Assembly (NCBI RefSeq): GCF_000003815.2
Contig: NC_049989.1
Location: 16,808,287 to 16,872,286 of the forward strand
Direction: 5' to 3'
DNA length: 64,000 bases
Source: Branchiostoma floridae
Lineage: Eukaryota > Chordata > Leptocardii > Amphioxiformes > Branchiostomatidae
Part shown: positions 1 through 11,400 of the stretch, piece after piece
Position numbering within the stretch: the stretch's first letter is position 1
How the letters are laid out: the number at the start of each line of letters is the position of its first letter
Position numbers and translations under genes: made by a program
The notes under the pieces: model-generated
Told to the model about the DNA's origin: nothing
The model's input: only the letters and a program-made list of their open reading frames with translations
Database searches by the model: none

Positions 1-900
1 ATGCGATGTGTTCTGTATGCGATATAAACATCGAGTTATACACCATAGAAAACATCACAACCGACATAAACCATAATTAGGTCACAGAGTATGTTACCTA
101 CGGTCACTTGTTTTTATTTTTTGCAATTTTGGGGAAAACTCCTTTAGATCACCAAAAAACATGGCGCAAATTGGAGGCGTAAACACAGTAGCCTAAATAC
201 CTGTATACTTGCATCTTACTGTGGTAACACGTACGCTGGACGTGCTCACGAAGGCAGGCAATGAAGGTCTTTAACCTTCTGTGCACTTATTGGCTCATCC
301 ATAATGAGATTTTATAATTAAAACGACCATATAAGGCGGGGTTAGCTCTTGCTCACAGATCAGTGCCACCGTGTAGCCTGGTCAAGAGGCTGGATCTGTT
401 ACAGAAATGATGTTTCTTGGTGTGATTTGGTGATGGGGGAGAAATCAAAAGCAATCTCGAGATTTATTTGACACGGAAGAGTCCATTCTTGCACTTGTAA
501 GAGCCTTTATAATAATCATTCTCAGCGATAAGGTAAATGTTTACTTCTTGAGCAGACCTGAAAGAGTCCATTCGTGTAATTTGGACTGGTACTTATACAT
601 GCGTGAATAATTCTATTTTACTTGAGTTTGGATGCTTCATATTCCTTGTAATGAGGAATAGGTTGCGATTTTGTTTAAACGTCAAGCACAGCAATGAGCG
701 AAACAGTACCGTATCATGTCGCCAGGGGTCGCCTTGTCCCTGGTTCCTCCATGGTCAACAGTCCATGCACTTGGCTCAGGAGAGGGCTATGGCGCTGAAC
801 GTTTCGTCCAGCTTCTTTGAAACACTCACTCATTATTTGTAGTTCTGTGTCTATACGTTACATCGTGTATCCCTCGAACGTTCCGCTACGGGATTTGCCA
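1..900. other. Upstream region without a recognisable gene
   Basis: I see no convincing exon here. The open frames are short, lack conserved motifs and are not flanked by usable splice sites. The region may hold regulatory sequence for the receptor gene that starts at 2098, but nothing specific can be pointed to. Confidence 0.5.
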
Positions 901-909
901 AGTTTTCTC

Positions 910-966
910 ACGCACACACACGCACGCACACACACACACACAGACACACACACACACAAACACACA
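910..966. repeat. (CA)n [14 protein letters not shown]
   Basis: Interrupted CA dinucleotide run with occasional CG and GA units. Open frames across it are low-complexity artefacts. Confidence 0.9.
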
Positions 967-1768
967 TGAGCGATCGTGAACATACACAAACACAGATACG
1001 CAAGTGGGCAACACCAACAACAATGCATAACCTTCTGAGTGTAAAAACAGCTGCCATTCAGGTATGACAAAATACACATACAATTGTCTTAGAGAGGCAC
1101 AATGCCTCGGGCGGGAAAATACCTGCGTCACGTCACACGACAAAAATAGGTGTAGTCGTCAGGTATGTGACCCGGCTCCTTTCTCATTGGTTAGATAACG
1201 AGAACCCCTCTTTAGGCACACTATGAGTCACGGAAAAGTACTGCTCAAAACTGCAGAACAAAAGACAACCCCATGGCCCAAAGTATGTTTTGATTGTTGG
1301 TGGGAAAGTTGAACCTTATTGGTTCACAATGGTCTCGTTAACGGAATACTACAAGATATGGGCGTGTTCGCTAAGGATAAGGAACTGTTCCGTGTGACTT
1401 TTTCTTCCCCCAGTACTTCAGTTGAACACAGGGACGTATAGAGGTAAGGCGTGATTCTGTTGGGTACAATTTACTTTTGTTATTTTTGTGTTTGTATTCT
1501 GTGTTTGATTGAGATATAATTCTGCGTAGGCCTGGGTATTATCTGGATAGTAGCTTGCTCCGACGTGCATTATACACTTACGTTATTTACAGTCCCTTTC
1601 GCTCTGACTCCTATAGTACACATTACAGACAGTCGCTTTTCTGTTATTCCACTTAGCAGAAGGTAACATAAGAGCGAACTACCTGATGATATTCATGCTA
1701 GTTCTGTGCACAAAATTTTAACAATGTTTATTTCAAATCAAAATGTATTAACATGTAGTACGTAGTAC

Positions 1769-1988
1769 ATACGGGGGGCTAATCCTCAGCCCAATGGCAC
1801 ACGAAGTTTTGCCTGCATGTGAAGTTCTACGGCGTTTCTGCGTGCTCCAAAATCCGTCGCATTCCCTACGAGTTCGTACGGAGGCGTTACGTACCACGAA
1901 CGGAACCCAAAAGATTGTCCACGTTTTGGCAGGTAGAAAGCACGTATTTGCACGTACGGCGGGTTGTGCCCTTAGCTTTAGCTTTACA
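1769..1988 (+). repeat. Dispersed repeat family R1, partial copy
   Basis: It shares long stretches with 54533-54857 (same strand) and with 19076-19203 (opposite strand), including GTGCTCCAAAATCCGTCG and the end block around GGGTTGTGCCCTTAGCTTTA. The fullest copy has inverted ends, so this is probably a non-autonomous DNA element truncated at its left side. It lies about 110 bp before the first coding exon of the receptor gene. Confidence 0.65.
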
Positions 1989-2097
1989 CTGGATCAATCG
2001 TAGTTGAAATAATGCTCATTCAAGGGGTCGCATTGACGGTCTTGATTTTGTTCTTACAGATATCAGCTCCAGCGTTGTGAAGAAATTGTACTGAACT

Positions 2098-5000
2098 ATG
2101 AGGACGTGTAAAATCGTGCTTTTTCTCCTTGCCGTCATGTCACATGGTAAGTCTAACATTTATGTTATAAAATTTTAGGGGACGAGGGGCGTTAAATTTG
2201 AAGTAAATAAGATGAAGGGTCATAACTCATATTTCTTGGCTAAGCCGGGATCTCGAATCTTTAGTAAAGATGTATTACAAATTTCAAATCATTGTAATAT
2301 TTTGCGAAACAGATGCAAGACTCGGAAATTCCTTTCTATGCCTTAAGACATGATGTATACCACTTCCTTCACTTCACAAACACAAACACACACACGCACA
2401 CTTTCTGAATGCCCGGGGTCCTTTCTCAGTGCAAAAGAACAAACTTTCATCTTAGAGATGGTTAAATATGGTTCTAAAAGGCTTGTAAAATGACTTTGTT
2501 GTTGTTGTGACAAGAATATAGCGACCATACTGCAGAGCGTGTTGAGACGTTGAGACTTTAAGGGTTTAAGACTTTTGTTGTTCACTGGTACTTTTCCACT
2601 GATCATTGCCGTAGCTAGGGGAATACCCTGTATATTCCCGGTCATATTCATGACAGTACAATCGCCATACGATCGTATTACTAAGCTTAAGGTACACCTG
2701 ATACGATCGTGCATGTGTTTTGCCTTTAAAGATTATGTCTGAGATCTTTGTTTGTGGTTGTGTCTGCCATATACTAGCATGTTTGGAAGTACTGTAAATG
2801 CAGAAATGTTCGCGGTGGATTAATGTTCGCGGTTTTTGCGGTGACCACTTCACCGCGAATATAAAAACCAAAACCGCGAACATTTTTCTATAATGATATT
2901 AGATTGCAATGGTGTTACCGCGAACTTAAATCCACCGCGAAAAGTCCTTTTTCCCGCTACCGCGAAATTAAATCCCCGGGAACTTAAAAAAAAATTACAG
3001 TGCTACAGCATGTAAATCGTACAAAGAAATGAGATAATGGTAACTGCAACGTTAATGCCATTCTTTGTCCGATTTGTTTATGAAGGCGAACTCTTGGTGC
3101 ACCCGTAGAAAACGTATGTGCAGACGTCAGCTAACATATAACCAAGTGTTTTAGATGTCGGCACAATCGCAAAATGGACATTTCTACTATCATTTGTCGT
3201 TAACTTTTTAGATCCTACAAATTTCAATCAGGCCTTTACGGCCCTCCTTTACGGAATAAACTTCTAACAAGGAACTAAGAGCTTTTTTCGCGGTAACAAA
3301 ATTTAGTACGACGTAAAGTACGCAGGACTTATCTTCAATATCTCTTTAGTTTGCAATCGTACACCTAAAAGTCAGGTTCAGATAAAGTATCAGTACGCGT
3401 GTCATTAGACAAAATCTGAATATAGTTGCATTAATTTCATGTTTTTGCATTTTTACAAATACTTGTACACAAGTAAATTTTCAAACGTAGTCTCATATTA
3501 AACAGTATAGCCTAAGGGAGGTGAACTGGGTTCACTGAACTTTGGAGACTAGCAGGGCTGCGGCAAAAGATATTCAATTTGCCTGTCGTTTTAATTATAG
3601 CCACGGGTGATATGCAAAAACAGACAGTTTCTGGTGTTGAAAAAAATTATTACTGATTATTGCGACATTCGTCAAAATACGACCGTGTACGTGATAAAGT
3701 CAATATCAAGGAGTGTTTTGAATTTCTCTACAAAACAGATTTGAACATGATAGTAATGAAAGAGTAGGAAACTTAGTATGAATGGTATTACTTTCAACCA
3801 ATTAGGTCGCAATTTATGTACTAGCTTAGCTCAATATACCAATGCTAGAACACATTTAGCACAACATTTATCATATTTACAATAAAACCTGGCAGATTGT
3901 GCTTTCTGCGCGGCCAAGTAAACCAGAATTGTGTCGCAGGTCAAAAAGTAGTTGTTGAGTTGTTTATCTTAACCTGTTTGCCCATCAAACCCTTTCGCGT
4001 AATACCCCCGTCACATTTGTCTAAAATCGATCGGACGACGATTCTGCCGCAATCTTATAATTATAACTTTATTGCACAACAATTGTACAAGGTACAAATT
4101 ATAGCTCTATGTGACGGGGTAGTTTTCAGGTGAAAAATACGCGCAACCCTCTGTCTATCTTAATTATGGCCGTCGAAACGCCAAAAGATCGTGGATAATG
4201 TGACAGAGGTATTACTGTTACCTGTCGTTCAAATTTTAGGTCCTATAATTTTTAATCAGGCCTTTACGGAACAAACCTCTGGCAAAGAACTTAAGACTTT
4301 TTTTCTTACAGAAGAGTCATATTTAGTACGACGTAATGTATGCAGGACTCATCTCTAATATCTCTTTAGTATGCAATCGAACACCTAAAAGTCAGGTTCA
4401 GACAAAATATCAATATATACGCTAGCCTGGGTACCATCCTATTTCTACCGGGGCTCCTTACACTCACTTCCCTAAAGGTATTTTTTAGGGATAGCGAGTG
4501 TAAGGAGCCCCGGTAGAATACGGATGATACTCAGGCTATATATACGCATGTTCGTAGACAAAATCTGGACATGGTTGCATTGATTTAATTTTTACAAATA
4601 CAAATTTACACAGGTAAATATTAAAACGCAGTCACACAGTAAACAGTATAGCCTTAGGGAGGTGAACTGGGTTCACTGAACTTTTGAAAAGCCTGGGTGC
4701 GGCAAAAATGATATTCAATTTGTCTGTCGCTGTAATTATAGCCACGGGTGATGTGCAAAAACATACTGTTTATTGCGACATCGTTGCAAATACGACCGTG
4801 TATGTGATAGCGCCAATATCAAGGAGTGTTTTGACTTGTTTAACAAAGCAGATTTGAACATGACAGTAATGAAAGAGTTAGAAGCCTAGTATGAATATTA
4901 CTTCCATCCCATTAGGTCGCAATTTTCGTCTCTTAAGAACTCTAAAGGTTCAACAAGTCTAAACAGCCATGTTCTTTAAAAATATGAAGCTTGTTCCACT

Positions 5001-5438
5001 GTGCTAAACCTATGCTTTTACACACCTAGCGCAAATTTCATCATGTTTACAATAAACCCTGGCAGATTGTGCTTTCTGTACTGTTATGAAAATGTGACAT
5101 GTGTCGAAGGTCAAAGAGCATTGGTGACTGAACCCTAATGACTTAGTTTACAATTATTTATACAACACTTAAAGGGGTGTCTGTTCTGCGCAACGGCTAG
5201 AGCTTTGTTGTTTTACAAACACACCTTGCACAATCCACTACAAGTGGAATTCATCAACACTCGGTAAATTATGTATAACTTGATACATTATGCATCTAAA
5301 ATAACACTTCCTTCTGAAAAAACAGTGAAAGTCCTTGAAAGGACAATAGAAAACAGCTTTGTTGAGTGTCCTAAAAGGACTTTCTTTCTTTCGCGAGTTG
5401 CATATGGCCAACATCGAGACACACTTACAGACAGACAC

Positions 5439-5469
<31 letters not shown>

Positions 5470-8400
5470 CACACACACACACACACACAGACACACGCAC
5501 ACACACGCACACAAACACACACACACACAGTAGACCTTATTGTTAGAAACGTTGTATAATTAAACTTAAAATGAATCCATAGAAGTCTTGATAATGGAAT
5601 CCATAGATGTCTTGATAATGGAATTCAGGCTCTAATTTGCCTAATGTACACATGTAGATCCGTAGTAAGATGACCAACATAGTCTTCTCTTAAAGTGACA
5701 TCTGGCAGCGATCTACAATCGCCCGAGGAGCAGCTGATCACGAGCCTGATGCAGGGGTACAACACCGACCGCCGGCCCGTTAGGAACGTGTCGGACGCCG
5801 TGAACGTCACCATCGACATCGCGGTTGCAGAATATCTACACATGGTATGTCCGCATTCATGGACGCTCCCCATACTAGTATTAGGGCGTCGACCTCATAA
5901 CCCTTTCCACTAGTTCGGCGCCCTCGCTGCGCTCTCTCTGCGACCTCAAATTATAACGAATTGTATAGAAAAGAATCTTTTTAATTTTTCTGTGTGTTGT
6001 TGTGTTCTCAGTTACACTTTTACGTTTTGTATGATATACCTAGTGTGAAATAGCCTGGTTACCAAACCCCAGCCCGATCTCAAGTATCTATCGTGCAGGG
6101 GTCTGGCCAGATGGGATAGGAACTCTTCTCAATTTTGCACCTTATAGTGGGCAAAAAACCCCACCAATAGAACAACACAGGATCAGCAGGAGGTAATTAC
6201 ACCCCTGCCATGATTGGTTAAAGACCCCCAACTGTACTTTTTGAATCCATAACGTAGCTGATTCGCTACTGTGATAGCCTGCTGACCAACTGTGGTGTGT
6301 TGTAGCTAGCTACCTGTGGTGAGAGTGGTCATCAATCCTAGGTTCTCCTCCCACTGATCAACGGGCCTTCGAGAACCTTTCTACAGCCATCCTGCCAGAC
6401 CCCAACACGAAAGATATATCTTGAGGTTGGGGTATGGAATCCAGGCTAAGTGTGAAAGAGAAGGTTAGACATATCCTATTTAGGTCGCAGTGAGAGCGCA
6501 GCGCGATCGCCGTCTAGTGGAAATGGGGCCTTAATTATACCCCCTTTCCACTAGTATGTCGCCCTCGCTGCGCTCTCTCTGCGACCTTAAATTTGACAGA
6601 TCGCTCAACTAATTGTACACATGATTTGTGTGTTTTATCTTCCTTTCAGTCACACTTTGAATTTCGTATGATATACCTAGTATGAAATCAAACATCCATT
6701 TTAGGTCGCATAGAGAGCGCAGCGCGATCGCCGTCTAGCGACCAAAGACGCTACTTGTATTTCAGTAAATCGTATCATTTTTCGACAAATAACTGATTAT
6801 GTATTGTGTAAACCTCACAGAACCAATTTGGAAGTTGGCTATGGTGTTTAGTAGATACGAAAAAAATCCTGCTCCAAGAAAATGTTTCGATATTCAATAT
6901 ATTGTGAATTCATTTTGTCATTTTGTCTGCTATACAGGACGACAGAAATCATATGCTAACAGTCAACCTCTGGATGAGACTGGTAGGTAAACACTTGTTT
7001 GTAAATTGAACAAATTGTCTGTTACATAATTGTTCAGCCTTTAGCATTGTTATTGGTTATTCGGTGGGCCGACTTAATTGTTTTTGGTAATTGGTAGACC
7101 AACTACTTTTTATTCGCAGCCAGGGGCTGAATTGCGAGGAGCTTGCAATAGGTAGGGCTAAAGTTACCACCAGTATAGGACTGTAGGGTTTTGAACAACT
7201 TACAGAAGAAAGACCGCTGCTATTTCTGATATGTGTAATGATAAGTTCTTTACGTGCTTGTGGTGTTGCTCTCTTATACCCGACACCTCCATCTATCCGA
7301 CGGACGTCCCCAACTGAAGCTAGGTACTCGTACGTGTACGTGTTAACTTCCCTTACCAAGGGCACAACATCGGGACACAACGGTGGTTTTTAACCCGGTA
7401 CCTTGGGGCTCTATTGTGGGGCCAAACACATTGCAAATTGCGCCACACAATACGACAGTCATTTTCAGATATATTATATGCCTTAGCTTGTTATTGTTAT
7501 TCTGTGCTATGTAAGACCTTCATTTTTTTTCTTAATTTTTTTGGTCAGTTTTGGACGGACCCATTTTTAACGTGGGATCCATCAGAGTACAACGGATTGG
7601 ACTTACTTCGAATCCAGGGCAGTAAAATTTGGAGTCCGGACATCTTGTTGTATAACAGGTAAGTGTTTATATCCAAAATTTGCTGAATTTCTGTTTCTCC
7701 CTGTCGCTTTCCTCCCTCTCTCTCTCTTTCTCTCGTTCGCTCTTCCTCTCGATCTCGCTCTTTCTCTCACAATAAGAAGTGTGCTTTTTATTTAAGAAAG
7801 TTACTCTTGTTGTAAGAACAATTAAGAAAATATTTCTAGCAATAAGAAGTGTGCTCTTGATGTAAGAAAGCTATTCTTGATATAAGAAATTTAATCTTGG
7901 TATAAGAACACCAATCTTGAAAGTAAGAAAATATTTCTGGGAATAAGAATTGTTGTCTTGATGTAAGAAAGTTACTCTTGCCGTAAGAAATTTAGCCTTG
8001 GTATAAGAACACCAATCTTGAAAGTAAGAATATATTACTAGCCAATAAGAATTGTTGTCTTGATGTAAGAAAGTTATTCTTAATATAAGAAATTTAATCT
8101 TGGTATAAGAACACCAATCTTGAAAATAAGAAAATATTTCTAGGCAATAAGAATTGTTATCTTGATGTAAGAAAGTTATTCTTGTTATAAGAAATTTAAT
8201 CTTGGTTTTAAGAATGCCAATCTTGAAAATGAGAAAATGTTTCTAGGCAATTAGAATTGTGCACTTGTAGTAAGAAAGGTATTCTTGTTGTAAGAATAGC
8301 AGTCTTGGAAATAAGAAATGTATCTAGGCAATAAAGAATTTCACTCTTGATATGAGAAATTTATTCTTTTGTGTGAGAAAATCAATCTTGGAAGTAAGAA

Positions 8401-11400
8401 AATATTTCTAGGCAATAAGAAGTGCGCTCTTGAGGTAAGAAATGTATTCTTGGTGTAAGAACACCAATTTTCAAAGTAAGAATTTCAATTCTTGGTGTGA
8501 GAACACCAATCTTGAAAGTAAGAATTTCAAAATAATTCTAGGCATCAAGAATTGTGCTCTTGAAGTAAGAAAGACAGTCTTGCTGTAAGAGCACCAATCT
8601 TCAAAGTAAGAAAATGTTTCTAGGCAAAAAGACTTTCTGATCTTCATGTGAGAAAAGGATTGTTGAATACAAGGCTTTAAATGACAATATATTAGTAAAA
8701 GAATATAGGCACAAGAACATTTATAAAAAAATCTTATTGTAAGACTAACATTCTAGTTAAACTTTATGAGATACCTGTAAGAAATATAGTCTTGCTTCAA
8801 GAAAATTCAGTAAGTAAAAAATTGCTTAATTCGTGGACAAATCTGCCTTCTTATAGTCAGGAAAAAAATCTTATATGAAGACAAAAATGTCTCGGTACAA
8901 GAAAAAACAAGAAAGAAAGAAAAGGCATTTTTGGTAGTGCACTATCACTATGGCTCTTTTTCTCTCTCCCTTATATGTTTTTTCTGTGTGAATATGTGTG
9001 GTCTGTACTTGTATTTGCCTGTGTGTGTGTGTGTGCGTGCGCGCGTGCGCGTGCGTGTCTGTGCGTGTGCGTGTTGTATATGTGTGTGACTGTATATGTT
9101 TCTCTCTCTCCCTCTCCTCCCACCTGACATACATACATTTTGTACGTTTGTGTGTGTTTATGTTTTTGTGCTTGCCCCCCCCTCTCCCTTACATGTTTCT
9201 CTGTCGGTCTTTTTATGCTTCTGCTCTCTTTGTGTTTGTGTGTATTTTTTTTTGGGGGGGGGGTCTCCTGCCCATTGGACAGATGAGGAGGCAGGCAGGC
9301 AGTGTTTGCCTGACCTGCACATGACTTTTTATGGTGAAGGAGGGGTGTGCAATTCCTTCTCCACCCTCTCGTCTACTGGAGCACTAAGTCTCACAGGGGC
9401 AGAACTGTCTGCAACGTGTGAGGCGGCTCCAGCAGATGCAGCTTTGTTGTTCGTAGTATCCATCTTCTAGGAGGACTTCCAACCAAGGATGTAAGGGTTC
9501 CTCCTAACCCCCACTCGTGTGTCATGGCGGGAGCCGCTCATGCCCGAACATGCCCCTAAGGCTTGTCTCGGCCACAAAGCCCCACCAAGGCCTGTGGTAT
9601 GTGTGTTTGCGAAGAATACAAGAAATGAACAAAAAGCAGGTCCATCAGCCACTCAGATATAGACTTGATGTATTCGTCTCTTCCTACACTCTTCCACAGT
9701 GTGTTTGACGAGGGATTTGTGGAGAATCCTGACTTCAAGGCGACGATCCGGCCGGACGGTTCGGTGGCCTTTCTGTACCCATTCACGTTCAAGGCCGCCT
9801 GCCGGGTCAACATCGTGTACTTCCCCGAAGACATCCAAGTCTGTCCGCTCAAATTCGGTTCCTGGTCGTACGACGGACTTAAAGTGGATCTCGTGAATCG
9901 GTAGGTGTAACGGTTGCCTTATATCCCCCTGATGCCGACAAAGAAATGTCAGAGTTCCCCCTTCCCGTCAGGGTCATGCCTCCTCGTAATTAAGAGCTCA
10001 GTCGCAGACTCGTCGTCCGGTCGATTTTCGCCTTATGTGAGGGGTACTCGAATGAGATCCACTGATTCTTTCAGTTTATTTTGTGTAAGCAGCCCCACCC
10101 TGTAAAAGACATACGTGGCTTTGACATCCTTTTTCTTACATGTTTCCACATGAAGTGAAGTTGTTTTGTTATGAACGTAGATAATATCTAGCCGATGTAT
10201 CGTCTGCTTCCACAGATTCCCAAAAGGAGATATCGCCAACCTGGGTTCTATGGAAGAATGGCAGGTTACTGACCTCATAGCAGAGAGACACGTGCACTAC
10301 TACAAGTAGGACATTTTTTTCATTCTATTTATTTTTTTTTGTTCTCCTGCCGATTGGACAAATGAGCAGGCAGATAGGCATTTACCTCTTTGCCTGACAT
10401 GCACATGACTTTTTATGGTGATGGAGGGATGTGCAATTCCTTCTCCACCCTCTCGCTTACTGGCGCACTAAGTCTCAAAGGGACAGAAATGTATGCCACG
10501 TATGAGATGGCTCCAGCAGATGCAGCTTTGTTGTTTGGAGTATCCGTCTCCTAGGAGGACTTCATACCAAGGATGAAAGGGGTTACTCTGACCTCTAACT
10601 CGTGTACTATAAGTATTACAATTAGGCCATCAAATTTCGGTCGTTTCAACAAAAAAGGTTTTAAAAATACTTTCAATTGTACAAAGCAGCTGTAAAATGA
10701 GCAAAAACATGGCGTAGATTGAAAAAAAAACTTATAAAACGGATGCTTATGTCACATAATTTGAGGCAATTCTAAGGGTTTGACGATATATGTGTTACGA
10801 GTATATTGTTTAATGTATAATTTTCATATCCATTTAACCTTTCTTATTTTATGAGTTGTAAAATTGTATTATGATTTGTAAATTTTGACAAGGGTACATG
10901 CCCCCCCCCCCTCCTACACCTTTTCTCCCTTAGCTCAACTATATAATTGAGACCCAACAGACCTACTCCTCTTCTCTAGAGCAAAGAATCTGCCAATTTG
11001 TAATTTAGGTAAAGTAGAAGATGAAGTACAGTTTACTGTAGATTGTCCTTTGTGTGATAACGATAGGAGAGTTCTACTTGACGATGTGTTAAGTAAATAT
11101 CCCAACTTCACATACTTGAAAAGTAAAGAAAAATTTATATTCCTGACAGCTTTTGATAAACCAACTCTAACCAGCCACACAGCTAACTACATTTATGCAA
11201 TTACCAAGAAGCGAGAGGAAGTCCAATGTCCTAGAATAGATTAGACGCATATCTGCATATATAGATGTGTATGATTGTTCCCATTGTTAAATATATATAT
11301 GATCCTTACCATGTGACCTGTACTTAGCCTAGTGGGGCAAAAATGTGCAATAAAGGTTTACATTCATTCTATGCAGCTGCTGCCCTGAGCCCTTCCCTGA

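Larger units (their letters stand above)
3208..5076 (+). repeat. Diverged tandem duplication of about 0.75-kb segments in intron 1
   Basis: Segment 3208-3910 is repeated at about 4235-5076. Shared landmarks are TTAGTACGACGTAA, ACACCTAAAAGTCAGGTTCA, GGTGAACTGGGTTCACTGAA and TGGCAGATTGTGCTTTCTG. The second copy carries an extra hairpin element (4423-4538) that the first lacks. Between the copies lies a separate MITE. No exon is present in either copy. Confidence 0.85.

Noticed and set aside
603-842. 79-codon open frame upstream of the receptor gene
   Set aside because: No recognisable domain or splice structure; length is within chance expectation.
5238-5559. Open frames on both strands rich in Cys/Val or Thr/His
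   Set aside because: Translation of a CA/GT [14 protein letters not shown]. The same applies at 858-1143, 8871-9324, 17725-18171 and 48775-49200.
7690-7769. Polypyrimidine tract as a splice acceptor for an extra receptor exon
   Set aside because: It is followed by the 102-bp array, not by coding sequence; exon 4 splices in phase to exon 5 at 9700.
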